Positions 38,190-47,444 of a DNA stretch of 64,000 nt are shown here, piece after piece (positions within the stretch are counted from its first letter, which is position 1; each line of letters starts with the position of its first letter). Under the pieces are notes generated by a model. It was not told where the DNA came from. It saw nothing but the letters and a program-made list of their open reading frames with translations, and did not search any database. The DNA lies in NCBI GenBank assembly GCA_947494205.1, contig CANLUH010000005.1, forward strand, positions 124,001 to 188,000. Reading direction: 5' to 3'. Source of the stretch: an uncultured Flavobacteriaceae bacterium. GTDB lineage: Bacteria; Bacteroidota; Bacteroidia; Flavobacteriales; Flavobacteriaceae. The position numbers and the translations under genes are program-made.

Positions 38190-38479
38190 AATTATGGAGG
38201 GTTTTTGGTTTATGCAAATTTAGTATAATTATAAGCTGTTTTTACAGTTTAAAAAATATCAGTATTGAATTTTCTTGTTAAATATCTGATTATCAATTAT
38301 TTATTGTTTTTTAGGATTGAATAATAGGGTGTTTTTCCTTTAAGACCTTAGGCAATATCCTGTATAGATATGCGTTTTGTGTTAATAATATTTTATGTTT
38401 TTGTTAAGTATTATAGTAACAAGGAGTTAGCCGAAAAGCCTTAAAAATGAGTAGGTATACTATTAAATCACTATTAATT

Positions 38480-39418
38480 ATGAGAAAAATTGTATGTGCA
38501 ATATTAATTGGTGCTAGTTTTTTTGGATGTGAATCTGAAGAAAATGCAGAAACAAACTTACAAACCACAACTAAGTTTGAAAAAATTATTTCAGATAACA
38601 AGGCAAAAGAGTTGTATTTAAATGATCAAAATACAAGACTATCAAAACTAGGGAAAACAGATTTATCCTTAGAGGATAAAGCCTCTTATTTTAGTATTAC
38701 TACGTTAAAAAATTATGTTGCGAACCTAGAAGGAGTTGCAAATAGCCAAGATATTGAAATTACTGGAGTTAATTTTATGTTTGGAGCTAATGAGAATGGA
38801 GACAGAACAGTTTTTCTTATGCCAGCGATAAACAATTCTACAAATATTTATAATATGTCTTTTTCAATTATAGAAGGAGAAATAAAACCTTTTAAGCAGA
38901 TAAGTAAATCTTTATTAGAAGTCGAAAATGGTTCAACAGATAGTGATTTAATTTTATCTACTAATGGTATTATTAGTTATAATGATGCAGTAGTCTTATT
39001 TAACGAATACCAATCGAAATATATTGAATCTATAGCTGAAGAAATTATAAAACCATACTATACTAAATCTGCTTGGTATAGCTTAAATGAAATAAATAAC
39101 TATATAGACTATTTAGAAAATGTTGAATCAGAGGAAAATATAACTATTAATGGTGTAAATATATTTTATGGAGTACATAATAGTAATCATCATCGATATC
39201 CAAATGACCAGACCATATTCTTATTACCTACACAAAGTGATAATGAACAAAAGGGAGTCATAAAAATTGGAGTAAAAGCTTTTCAAAATATATTATTAAA
39301 TCGTGTAACTGAAGAAAGAAATATTTCTTCTTTAAGGGTTGCAGATGAGTTTAATCTTGCGCCACCTCCAAGAGATTGTGAACCAGACTGTCCAGATGAT
39401 AAACCTGATGGAGAATAA
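38480..39418 (+). CDS. Lipoprotein with two copies of the same unrecognised domain
   Basis: A 312-aa lipoprotein starting at MRKIVCAILIGASFFGC (an ATG 33 bases upstream is in frame but lies before a weak signal). It contains two units of the domain seen in the divergent lipoprotein: ASYFSITTLKNYVANLE ... TGVNFMFGAN ... RTVFLMPA, and AWYSLNEINNYIDYLEN ... NGVNIFYGVHN ... NDQTIFLLPT. It ends with LAPPPRDCEPDCPDDKPDGE, a Cys-Asp-Pro tail. A terminator follows. Function unknown. Confidence 0.65.
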   Translation: MRKIVCAILIGASFFGCESEENAETNLQTTTKFEKIISDNKAKELYLNDQNTRLSKLGKTDLSLEDKASYFSITTLKNYVANLEGVANSQDIEITGVNFMFGANENGDRTVFLMPAINNSTNIYNMSFSIIEGEIKPFKQISKSLLEVENGSTDSDLILSTNGIISYNDAVVLFNEYQSKYIESIAEEIIKPYYTKSAWYSLNEINNYIDYLENVESEENITINGVNIFYGVHNSNHHRYPNDQTIFLLPTQSDNEQKGVIKIGVKAFQNILLNRVTEERNISSLRVADEFNLAPPPRDCEPDCPDDKPDGE

Positions 39419-39437
39419 GAATAGATGTATTAAGGTT

Positions 39438-39473
39438 AAACCTCAAAGTATAATCCTATTTTGAGGTTTTTTT
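39438..39473 (+). terminator. Rho-independent terminator
   Basis: AAACCTCAAA pairs with TTTGAGGTTT, followed by a T tract, 19 bases after the two-domain lipoprotein gene. Confidence 0.88.
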
Positions 39474-39744
39474 ATACAGTAAATCTTGGATTAAGTGTTT
39501 ATCCTCATCCTTAAAAACGTCTTTTTCCTCACTTAGTAACCGTTAAAAAAATAAGTAAAATAGGTTTTAAACTATTGATATTAAGTAATCTAGTGTGCAA
39601 TTTTGCAGTGTATTTAAAACAAGAAATACGCTATTAATAATAAACATACTAATTATGAAACGAGCATGCTAAAATCTTTATCATCCAATGGGATGATTAA
39701 TAGCGAACAGCATGTGACCATTAAAAATCAATAAATATAAACAG
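39474..39744 (+). promoter_or_regulatory. Long leader region before the M43 protease gene
   Basis: Together with the terminator this makes a 326-base gap without a gene. At 39680-39697 a perfect 7-bp hairpin (ATCATCC-AATG-GGATGAT) lies about 50 bases before the start codon, close to two GCATG boxes. A role in mRNA stability or control is possible but unsupported. I see no small gene and no known riboswitch. Confidence 0.35.
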
Positions 39745-41766
39745 ATGAAAACAATGAAACTTAAAGCACTAGTACTTATGTTACTATGTATAGGTGCATG
39801 TGGTCCAATACAGGATCAAACAGGAACAAAAGGCAAACGAAATTGTGGAACCATGCTAGACTATAACGAGCGTTTAGATAACGAACCAGAATTTAAACAT
39901 AATGAAAGCGATTTAGAAAATAGAATAGGAAATTATATAGAAACTGTAAGACAAGGCGGTTTATCTAATTTTAGATCACAGGTCGTTACCATTCCGGTAG
40001 TTGTACATGTGGTTTATAATACCAGTGTACAAAACATTTCGAATGCGCAAATACAAAGTCAGATAGATAATTTAAATCGCGATTTTAGACGCAATAACGC
40101 AGATGCAAGTACAATTCCTTCTGCATTTAGTGGCTTAGCTGCAGATACTAGAATAGAGTTTAAATTAGCGCAAAGAGACGAAAATTGTAATGCTACAACA
40201 GGAATAACAAGAACAAGTACAACAACAACTTCATTTACTTTTAGTACTACAGCTGCAACAGAAACAGCTAGAAACCCAGTAAAATTTGCTAGTAGTGGGG
40301 GTGCAGATGCATGGGATACTAGCCAATACCTAAACATGTGGGTTTGTAACTTATCTGGAACTCTTTTAGGCTATGGCTCTTTCCCTTCTGATTTTGCTTC
40401 TAGACCTAACGAAGATGGTGTAGTTATGGATTACCAGTTTTTTGGAGATACAGGTACCGTTTCAGCGCCATTTAATATGGGAAGAACAACAGTTCACGAA
40501 GTTGGGCATTGGCTTAACTTAAGACACATTTGGGGAGATGACCAAGATGAACCAGACGATTGTGTTTGGAGTGATCAAGTTGCAGATACACCAAATCAAG
40601 GCGATGAAAATTACGGATGCCCAAGTTTTCCAAACGTATCGTGTAGTAACGGACCCAATGGCGATATGTATATGAATTACATGGATTATGTGGATGATGA
40701 TTGTATGACGATGTTTACCCTAGGGCAAGCAGAACGTATGGATGCTGTTTTATACACAACAAGAGCAAGTATTGTAAGTTCGCAAGGCGATATCCCACCA
40801 CCAGCAATAGCGGGAGCCGATTTATTCTCTCAAGATACCGATGCAGATGTAGGTAATGAACCTAATAATGAATCGACTAGATTTTATAGAAGTGAAGATA
40901 TTTGGGTAAGAAATACAAACGATGGTTTAACAAACGAAGAACACCAAAATCCAGTAGGAGGCGCAACAAACTATGTCTATGTAAAAGTACGTAATCGTGG
41001 CTGTTCGTCTTCGGCAAGTGCTAATGTACGTTTATACTGGGCTAAGGCTTCTACAGGATTAAGTTGGCCAACACCATGGGATGGAAGCGTAGGATCTCCA
41101 GTATATGGTTCGCCATTAGGAGTACAGCCAACAGGAGCAGTAGATGGCTCAGGTTTTACCGTTTTAGAATTCCAATGGAATAATACACCAAACCCTAATG
41201 ATTATGTCGCATTTGGAGCAGATAAAGCACATTTTTGTTTATTATCTAGAATAGAAACCAGTACAACTTCTCCTTTTGGAATGACATCTCCAGAAACAAC
41301 AAACCTTGGAGATAATGTAAAGAACAACAATAATATTGTATGGAAAAATGTTACGGTTAGCATTCCATCTGGCGGACGTTATGCATCGGTATTAGTCTCT
41401 AATTATACAAAGTCACCAAAGGAGTATACATTGCGATTCGATATTCCGAGATTAAATAATATACTAAATAATGGTGAACTATATATTAGTCCTAAAAGCC
41501 CATTAATTCAATATTTAAGAGAGACAGGACAATTAAAAACAAAAGGTATAGAAGAAACCAATAGAGGGTATTTAATAGCCGACATAAATGCACAGTTATT
41601 AGATTTTAAATTGGATAATTCACAAACATTGGCTTTAGATTTAGAATTTGTTGCCAACCCTGAAAAACTTAAATACAACAAAAACATTTTTGAATTTGAA
41701 GTAGAGCAACTTAATAATCAGAAACGTATTGGAGGACAACACTTCGTTTTTAAAACAGAGAAATAA
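39745..41766 (+). CDS. M43 (pappalysin-type) zinc metalloprotease lipoprotein
   Basis: A 673-aa lipoprotein (LMLLCIGAC). The metzincin domain covers about 65-340: zinc site TVHEVGHWLNLRHIWGD (HExxHxxxxxH) and a Met-turn region around MYMNYMDYVDDDCMTMF. This matches the pappalysin/cytophagalysin family. The C-terminal half is beta-rich, with no T9SS tail because the protein is lipidated. It probably degrades extracellular proteins. The start could be the ATG at 39745 or 39754. Transcribed alone. Confidence 0.9.
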   Translation: MKTMKLKALVLMLLCIGACGPIQDQTGTKGKRNCGTMLDYNERLDNEPEFKHNESDLENRIGNYIETVRQGGLSNFRSQVVTIPVVVHVVYNTSVQNISNAQIQSQIDNLNRDFRRNNADASTIPSAFSGLAADTRIEFKLAQRDENCNATTGITRTSTTTTSFTFSTTAATETARNPVKFASSGGADAWDTSQYLNMWVCNLSGTLLGYGSFPSDFASRPNEDGVVMDYQFFGDTGTVSAPFNMGRTTVHEVGHWLNLRHIWGDDQDEPDDCVWSDQVADTPNQGDENYGCPSFPNVSCSNGPNGDMYMNYMDYVDDDCMTMFTLGQAERMDAVLYTTRASIVSSQGDIPPPAIAGADLFSQDTDADVGNEPNNESTRFYRSEDIWVRNTNDGLTNEEHQNPVGGATNYVYVKVRNRGCSSSASANVRLYWAKASTGLSWPTPWDGSVGSPVYGSPLGVQPTGAVDGSGFTVLEFQWNNTPNPNDYVAFGADKAHFCLLSRIETSTTSPFGMTSPETTNLGDNVKNNNNIVWKNVTVSIPSGGRYASVLVSNYTKSPKEYTLRFDIPRLNNILNNGELYISPKSPLIQYLRETGQLKTKGIEETNRGYLIADINAQLLDFKLDNSQTLALDLEFVANPEKLKYNKNIFEFEVEQLNNQKRIGGQHFVFKTEK

Positions 41767-42123
41767 TATACAATACTTAATGTTAGTTTGAGCCCAGTCG
41801 AAACCCATAATTTTTCGATTTTTAAAACCTCTCGACTGTGCTCAAAGTGACAAATGTCTATAACATTCTTTTTCTCTCTTAAAAACTCATAGTTTTTACG
41901 TGAAATGAATGTTAATTAAAACCCTAAGAGGTACTTAATAATAGTATATTATAAATAGAATAACAGTTGTAATTCGCAAAAGGAGTATTAGTGGTTATGG
42001 TTAACTAAGATTGTGTTCTATTTTTAATTGGAGGAGCTATTATTAATGTGCCTCTTTATATTACTAAGTAGATAAAAATCTACTTGAGTGTTTTATACCA
42101 TTAAATAGTTGGGTAGATTAGTA
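41767..42123. repeat. Spacer with one palindromic TTTGAGC/GCTCAAA repeat
   Basis: A 357-base gap between converging genes. 41781-41803 (AGTTTGAGCCCAGTCGAAA) and 41831-41852 (CTCGACTGTGCTCAAAGTGAC) form a hairpin and belong to the same repeat family as 1691-2012. A second hairpin, AAGTAGAT-AAAA-ATCTACTT, is at 42066-42085 and is followed by GAGTGTTTT; it may end the protease transcript. I see no gene here. Confidence 0.6.
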
Positions 42124-43200
42124 TTACTTTAAATTCAATAAATAATCGGCAGCAGCAAAAGGCGTCGTTTTATTAGCTTCAATTAAGGCTAATTGTTTAT
42201 TAAGTTCTATTTTAATCTTAGGATGATTAAAAAACTCATGTTTTAACTGCTCTTCAATAGTTTGCAATAACCAAAACTTATTTTGCTCATTGCGTTTGGT
42301 TTCAAAGTAAGTATTCTTAGACGTTATCGAAATATATTCAGAAATAATATCCCAAATACTATCTATACCCTCTTTATTAATTGCACTACAAGTGGTTACT
42401 TTTGGTTGCCATCCAGAGTCTTTTTCAGGATATAAATGTAGTGCTCTATTAAATTCAACTTTAGCAAGTTTAGCACGTTTTATATTGTCGGCATCAGCCT
42501 TATTAATAGCGATAGCATCTGCCATTTCTATAATGCCGCGTTTAATGCCTTGTAATTCGTCGCCAGCACCAGCTAATTTCAGCAATAAAAAGAAATCTAC
42601 CATACTATGTACAGCAGTCTCACTTTGCCCAACACCAACAGTTTCTATAATAATAGTATCGAAACCAGCAGCTTCGCATAGAATAATGGTTTCTCGTGTT
42701 TTACGTGCTACACCACCAAGAGAATCGCCAGAAGGAGAAGGCCTTATAAAGGCATTTTTGTTTTTAACTAAGTCTTCCATTCGGGTTTTATCTCCCAAAA
42801 TACTGCCTTTAGTTAAGGTACTACTAGGGTCTACAGCTAGTACAGCTACTTTTTTTCCAATACCCGTTAAATAACCGCCAAAGGCTTCAATAAAAGTACT
42901 TTTACCAACACCAGGAACACCTGTAATACCAACTCTAACCGATGCATTTGCATGAGGTAAACATTGCTTTATAATAGCATTAGCTTTTTCTAAATGTTTA
43001 GTGTTTCGGCTTTCAACCAAAGTAATAGCACGACTTAAAGCAGTAATGTCTCCTTTTAAAATGGAATTAACTAAATCTTCTACTGTGGGTTGTGTTCTTC
43101 GTTTTAATTTAATTTTAGAAATAGAAGAAGCATTAGTGATTTCTGGTGGCGAAATACCATCGTTTTCTTTTAATGCAGATTTTTTAGGTTCTAAATTCAA
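42124..43200 (-). CDS. meaB: Methylmalonyl-CoA mutase-associated GTPase MeaB
   Basis: A 358-aa G3E-family GTPase that protects and reloads adenosylcobalamin-dependent methylmalonyl-CoA mutase. Walker A is GVPGVGKST, followed by AVDPSS, ETVGVGQSE (switch/Walker B region) and the NKAD base-specificity motif. The N-terminal and C-terminal helical extensions are normal for MeaB. The mutase genes are not in this window, so the link is by family only. Confidence 0.92.
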   Translation of the reverse strand: MNLEPKKSALKENDGISPPEITNASSISKIKLKRRTQPTVEDLVNSILKGDITALSRAITLVESRNTKHLEKANAIIKQCLPHANASVRVGITGVPGVGKSTFIEAFGGYLTGIGKKVAVLAVDPSSTLTKGSILGDKTRMEDLVKNKNAFIRPSPSGDSLGGVARKTRETIILCEAAGFDTIIIETVGVGQSETAVHSMVDFFLLLKLAGAGDELQGIKRGIIEMADAIAINKADADNIKRAKLAKVEFNRALHLYPEKDSGWQPKVTTCSAINKEGIDSIWDIISEYISITSKNTYFETKRNEQNKFWLLQTIEEQLKHEFFNHPKIKIELNKQLALIEANKTTPFAAADYLLNLK

Positions 43201-43291
43201 AATTTACGAGACTTAATAATAACTAATTTAATAAAAATAGGGGAACAAGAATTGTAATTATTGTGTTTTCCTTTGTGTAGAGGATTTATTT

Positions 43292-43834
43292 CTATTTCCA
43301 ATTTAGTTCATCTACATACTCAGCGCCTAAACCTACGATGTGTTTTTTTAATTCAGAAAGGTTTTCAATTGCATGTTTAGGTATTACTAACGATAAGTCT
43401 GAAGCTAATTTTATAAAAACATGTTCTGTAGTTTCAATAAATGCTTTAAGTTCTGTTCCAGATATCTTACTTTCAGAAATAAAATCTTTAGTATTTAAAA
43501 CGCCATCTTCGTTAAAGCTAATTTCTATAGGTTTATTTATACGATTTTTATAATGCTCTTTAATATGTTTATTAAAGAGCTTTTTGTATCTCCATTTTGA
43601 GTAAGTTGGATAAAAAACAAACCATATTATTGCAATAATAATAATAATAATAAATCCAATTCCTAGAGTATAAGTGCCCTTTTTATAAAAATTAAACAGC
43701 GCTAATAGAATATAAAAAATTGGAATGATTACTCTAGAACGAAGGCGTTTTTTGTTATGCAATTTAGATTTTGAAGAGGTATAAAGTTGATAGGCTAAAA
43801 AATCTGAATGTGATAAATTGTAATTTATATTCAT
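43292..43834 (-). CDS. YcxB-like domain membrane protein
   Basis: A 180-aa protein. Two hydrophobic helices lie at about 33-72. The C-terminal cytoplasmic part has the YcxB-like pattern: ISFNEDGVLNT, an ETTEHVFIKLASDLSLVIPKHAI strand set, and an L..H...... end. These are membrane proteins of unknown function. It lies 20 bases from the DUF2911 gene on the same strand, so the two may be cotranscribed. Confidence 0.7.
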   Translation of the reverse strand: MNINYNLSHSDFLAYQLYTSSKSKLHNKKRLRSRVIIPIFYILLALFNFYKKGTYTLGIGFIIIIIIAIIWFVFYPTYSKWRYKKLFNKHIKEHYKNRINKPIEISFNEDGVLNTKDFISESKISGTELKAFIETTEHVFIKLASDLSLVIPKHAIENLSELKKHIVGLGAEYVDELNWK

Positions 43835-43854
43835 TTTTAAATGAGGATTAAAAC

Positions 43855-44409
43855 TTATTTAAGTGGTACCACAACTTTAGTATTATCCCACGCCATGGTT
43901 AACGATAAATTATCGGTAGAATTATCGAAAGCAATAGTAAATTGCTCTACTGTTGTATTTAATTGTTGCACGGGGCAAGTATAGGTAACAACATCAAAAT
44001 TTGGGTTTCTCATAGCTTTCATAGTTTCATCTACACCCCATTTATATTGTTTAGAGTTAAAGATAACTTCCCAAGTGTCATCATGAGGAATGGTCCAAAG
44101 TGTGTATTTTCCTTTAGGAAGTGTTTTGCCTCCAACTGTTAATGCTTTATTGGTTTCAAAAGTAGTGGCTTCATTGGCACCAGTTCTCCAAACTTCATCG
44201 AAAGGCACTAAAGCACCAAAAACAACACGTTCTCTTTTAGAAGGGCGATTATAAAAAACTTCTAACTTTATATCGTCTACAGAAAAACTTACCGTTTTTT
44301 TAGGACTTAGAGGTTTACTTAAAATACCTCCAGTAAAATAGGAGTAACAAAATACGCCAGCAGCAATTACTATTAATACTAGTATAAGGCGTTTTAAAAA
44401 GATGCTCAT
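43855..44409 (-). CDS. DUF2911 protein, membrane-anchored
   Basis: A 184-aa protein with an N-terminal membrane segment (LILVLIVIAAGVFCYSYF). The body is a DUF2911 domain: IKLEVFYNRPSKRERVVFGALVPFDEVWRTGANEATTFETNKALTVGGKTLPKGKYTLWTIP is the family's diagnostic stretch (positions about 47-108). DUF2911 proteins are abundant in Bacteroidota envelopes; function is unproven. Transcribed toward the YcxB-like gene. Confidence 0.85.
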   Translation of the reverse strand: MSIFLKRLILVLIVIAAGVFCYSYFTGGILSKPLSPKKTVSFSVDDIKLEVFYNRPSKRERVVFGALVPFDEVWRTGANEATTFETNKALTVGGKTLPKGKYTLWTIPHDDTWEVIFNSKQYKWGVDETMKAMRNPNFDVVTYTCPVQQLNTTVEQFTIAFDNSTDNLSLTMAWDNTKVVVPLK

Positions 44410-44589
44410 TACAATAAAAAATTTGAAAGGTTAAAGATACTTCAAAAAAATGCAGTTTGTAACTATTTACTGTTATAAAAATGCAAAAACAATGCCCTTT
44501 ATTATTTGTTTCAGAAAAAAAATGTAACTTTTTTGCAACACAAGAATTTTTGTGTCGTCTTTAATGAGAACACCAACCAGAAACCAAAA

Positions 44590-45138
44590 GTGAAAATAGT
44601 CTCTACAGATATTATTAAGTTGTGTAAGCAAAACAATCGTAAGGCACAATTACAATTGTACAATAAATATTGTGATGGTATGTATTGTGTTGCTAGACGC
44701 TTTATTTCTAATACTGCAGAGGCAGAAGATGTAGTGCAAGAAGCATTTATTAAGGCCTTTTCTAAACTGCATCAATTTAAAGGAGACGTTACTTTTGGAG
44801 CATGGTTAAAACGTATTGTTATTAATAAAAGTATAGACTTCCTAAAACTAAAAAAGCAGCGTTTAGTTGAATTAGAAGAGGTGCACCTAAAAGTCGTAGA
44901 TACAGCAGATAATAACAAATGGTTAGTAGAAGACGATACCACTCTAGAGGAAGTTAAAAGTGCAATACAACGCTTACCCGATAAATATAAATATGTGGTG
45001 ATGCTCTTTTTAGTTGAAGGGTACGATCATCAGGAAATTTCTGAAATATTAAAAATATCGGAAGTCGCATCGAGAACACAATTATCTAGAGGGAAAACAA
45101 AATTAAAAGACTTATTAAAACATAAAAGCTATGGCTAA
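44590..45138 (+). CDS. ECF RNA polymerase sigma factor
   Basis: A 182-aa sigma factor. Region 2 is the LYNKYCDGMYCVARRFI ... DVVQEAFIKAFSKL stretch and region 4 is the RLPDKYKYVVMLFLVEGYDHQEISEILKISEVASRTQLSRGKTKLK segment. The GTG at 44590 (KIVSTDIIKLCKQNN) is preferred over an upstream in-frame TTG at 44506, because family homology begins there. It overlaps the next gene by 8 bases, a normal sigma/anti-sigma arrangement. Confidence 0.85.
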   Translation: MKIVSTDIIKLCKQNNRKAQLQLYNKYCDGMYCVARRFISNTAEAEDVVQEAFIKAFSKLHQFKGDVTFGAWLKRIVINKSIDFLKLKKQRLVELEEVHLKVVDTADNNKWLVEDDTTLEEVKSAIQRLPDKYKYVVMLFLVEGYDHQEISEILKISEVASRTQLSRGKTKLKDLLKHKSYG

Positions 45139-45721
45139 AGATTTAAAACACTTGTTTGAAGAAGACCTAAAGCTAACCAAAGAAACAATGGAGCAAGGAC
45201 ACGAAGCTCGTTTTTTAGAGAAGTTAGATACGGCTTTACCGCAACATACAAAACCAAAATTTAATTGGTTAAATATAGCCGCAAGCATCGTTATTGTTTT
45301 AGGATTAAGCTATGCAGGATATAAAGTATTTACAGGATCAAATGAATTAAAAGATAACCCTGTAAAAGTTGTAGAAAGTAATAAGGCATCTAAACAAGAG
45401 CCGCAAACCAAAAAGATTGAAACGTTAGGGGATATCTCTCCAGATTTTAAAAAGGTTGAAGATTACTATGTTGCTAACATTAATCTAGAACTCTCTAAAG
45501 TAAAAATAACACCAGAAAACAAAGAATTGTTTGATGGGTATATTGCTAAGTTAGAAGAGTTAAACGAAGAGTACAACAGGCTATCTTTAGAATTAGCAAA
45601 TGGCTTAGATGAATTAACAGTAAATGCATTAATAAACAACTTAAAACTGCGATTAAATTTAATGTATCGTCTTCAAGAACAATTAAAACGAATGAACACT
45701 ATTGAAGCAGAACAAGTTTAA
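45131..45721 (+). CDS. Probable anti-sigma factor (single membrane helix)
   Basis: A 196-aa protein. The N-terminal cytoplasmic part (about 1-48) precedes one transmembrane helix (WLNIAASIVIVLGLSYAGYKVF), and the rest is an extracytoplasmic charged region with a coiled coil. The layout and the 8-base overlap with the sigma gene make it the likely membrane anti-sigma factor. It lacks a clear zinc-binding HxxxCxxC motif. Confidence 0.7.
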   Translation: MAKDLKHLFEEDLKLTKETMEQGHEARFLEKLDTALPQHTKPKFNWLNIAASIVIVLGLSYAGYKVFTGSNELKDNPVKVVESNKASKQEPQTKKIETLGDISPDFKKVEDYYVANINLELSKVKITPENKELFDGYIAKLEELNEEYNRLSLELANGLDELTVNALINNLKLRLNLMYRLQEQLKRMNTIEAEQV

Positions 45722-45780
45722 ATTAGGAACTAGAATTCTGTTTTAAAAGTATTAAGAACATATCAAAAAACGAATAGGGT

Positions 45781-45798
45781 TACAAAATATATTTTGTA
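45781..45798. promoter_or_regulatory. 18-bp perfect palindrome before the repeat-bearing surface gene
   Basis: TACAAAATATATTTTGTA reads the same on both strands and lies 20 bases before the ATG at 45819. It overlaps a -7-like TATATTTTG. It may be an operator or simply part of the promoter. Confidence 0.45.
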
Positions 45799-45818
45799 CC
45801 ACAGTTAAAACCAAAACA

Positions 45819-47417
45819 ATGAAATTTTTAAATATAAAAGTAATAATCGTTTGCTTACTGACATTACAATTGTCTGCACAGCAGAAACTAGAAAAAGCAT
45901 CGCAATCTATAAAGGCAAATAAAGATGTTGTAATAAACTTAAATACAACACATACCGATATCGAAGTAGATACTTGGAATAAAGGTTACATAGAAGTTGA
46001 AGCTTATATTGAAAGCGACAAGTTAACTAAGGAGCAATTAGAAGTAGCTTTAAAAGCTTGGAAAGTAAATATTAATGGTACAACAGATGAGGTAACCATA
46101 GATTCTAATAAGTCTAATTCATTATGGGGTGTGATAACAAAAGTAGATAATTTATTAGATGATAAGTCCTTAGAAGCTTTAAAACTACTAGAAGGACAAT
46201 TAGTAGATATGCCAGTAATTACTGAAATGCCAGAGTTAATAGTAGAATTAGAAAGTTTAAAAGCCTTAGAATCTCTAAAAAACTTAGAGAATATGACAGT
46301 AATTCAAGAGCAATTACAATTTTCTAATATGCCAGAATTACCAGAGTTACCAGAATTGCCAGAAGGGATTTCTAATGTTAATTTCGATTATGATAAATAT
46401 AAGGAGCAAGGTGAGAAGTACTTAGAAGAATGGAGTAAAACCTATGAGAAAAAGTATGGGAAAGAGTACAAAGAAAAAATGAAAGCGTGGGCTAAAGAGT
46501 TTAGTAAAGTAGATTTTAAAGCTTACGAGAAAGATATGGAAGCTTGGGGGAAAGATTTTGGAGAGCAGTTTAGTGAAAAATTTGGAAAAGACTTTGAGAA
46601 GGATATGGAAGCTTGGGGCGAAAAATTTGGAAAAGAGTTTAGCGAAAAAGTAGGAAAGAAAATGGAAGCTTGGGGTAAAAACTTTGAGAGACAGTTTGCC
46701 TTAAAAATGGAAGGGAAGACTTTAACTCTGGAAGAGCAAGCTAAGCTATTGGAAAATGAAAGCAGAGAATACGCTAAGTTGTTAGAAAAAAACGCCTCTA
46801 AAAATAGTTTGTTTTTTGAAGGGGAAGCTAACCAAAAAGTGAGAAAAGTAATTAAGATTAAGATGCCTAAAAAAGCAAAGCTAAAGTTAAATGTAAAACA
46901 CGGCGAACTTAAAATGGTGTCAGTAATACACAATCCAAAAGGACATGTAGCACACGCAACAATACAAGCAGATAACATTAATGGAAGTAATACTTCCATT
47001 AATGTATCTTATTCTGAAATTGCAGTTAAGGACTGGAATGATGGCGAATTAAAATTAAACTATGTAGAAACTGCAGAGTTAAATAATGTGAGTAATCTTA
47101 TTTTAAATTCTGGGTCTTCTAACGTAACTATAGATCATTTGGGAGGAAATACAGTAATAGATGGCAGTTTTGGTGATTTAATAATACGAGATATTTTACC
47201 AACATTTAATAACTTAAATATTGTTTTAGAAAATAGCGATGCTGTAATACAATTGCCTAAAAATGTAAATCATAATTTTAGATATTCTGGAAAGCAATCT
47301 AGATTTAAGCACCCTAAAGAAAACTATAACGGTGATTTTACATTTAATACAGGGCAAACTGATAGTAATAAAGCAATTATGGTAAGAGCTAAATATAGTA
47401 CTGTCATTATAAAATAA
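45819..47417 (+). CDS. Exported adhesin-like protein with MEAWGK repeats
   Basis: A 532-aa protein with a signal peptide (MKFLNIKVIIVCLLTLQLSAQ). Residues about 135-180 are rich in LE/PE (NMPELPELPELPEG). From about 218 to 300 there are four imperfect units (K.M.AWAKEF, KDMEAWGKDF, KDMEAWGEKF, KKMEAWGKNF). Copies 2-4 start at 46530, 46599 and 46656, so unit length is 23 then 19 codons. The C-terminal third resembles the beta-solenoid 'head' of autotransporter-adhesin-like proteins (NVSNLILNSGSSNVTIDHLGGN). It follows the sigma/anti-sigma pair and is probably in its regulon. Function unknown. Confidence 0.6.
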   Translation: MKFLNIKVIIVCLLTLQLSAQQKLEKASQSIKANKDVVINLNTTHTDIEVDTWNKGYIEVEAYIESDKLTKEQLEVALKAWKVNINGTTDEVTIDSNKSNSLWGVITKVDNLLDDKSLEALKLLEGQLVDMPVITEMPELIVELESLKALESLKNLENMTVIQEQLQFSNMPELPELPELPEGISNVNFDYDKYKEQGEKYLEEWSKTYEKKYGKEYKEKMKAWAKEFSKVDFKAYEKDMEAWGKDFGEQFSEKFGKDFEKDMEAWGEKFGKEFSEKVGKKMEAWGKNFERQFALKMEGKTLTLEEQAKLLENESREYAKLLEKNASKNSLFFEGEANQKVRKVIKIKMPKKAKLKLNVKHGELKMVSVIHNPKGHVAHATIQADNINGSNTSINVSYSEIAVKDWNDGELKLNYVETAELNNVSNLILNSGSSNVTIDHLGGNTVIDGSFGDLIIRDILPTFNNLNIVLENSDAVIQLPKNVNHNFRYSGKQSRFKHPKENYNGDFTFNTGQTDSNKAIMVRAKYSTVIIK

Positions 47418-47422
47418 AATTT

Positions 47423-47430
47423 TACTTTTG
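47423..47430 (+). promoter_or_regulatory. -7 element upstream of the M23 gene
   Basis: TACTTTTG ends 14 bases before the ATG at 47445. The -33 element is not clear. Confidence 0.4.
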
Positions 47431-47444
47431 AGTTCAATTAAAAA

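Noticed and set aside
42066-42085. Terminator for the M43 protease transcript
   Set aside because: The stem is short and AT-rich, about 300 bases after the gene, and the T tail is interrupted; listed only as a hairpin.
44506-44589. Upstream TTG start for the sigma factor
   Set aside because: The 28 extra residues do not look like sigma-factor sequence, and the GTG at 44590 begins the family homology.
46530-46690. Possible nucleotide tandem repeat or CRISPR-like array
   Set aside because: It is inside a coding frame, keeps frame, and repeats at protein level (MEAWGK) with variable length.
46523-46999. A 158-codon minus-strand frame inside the adhesin-like gene
   Set aside because: Antisense to a repeat region, with Phe/Ser-rich repeats caused by the plus-strand EAWGK units.
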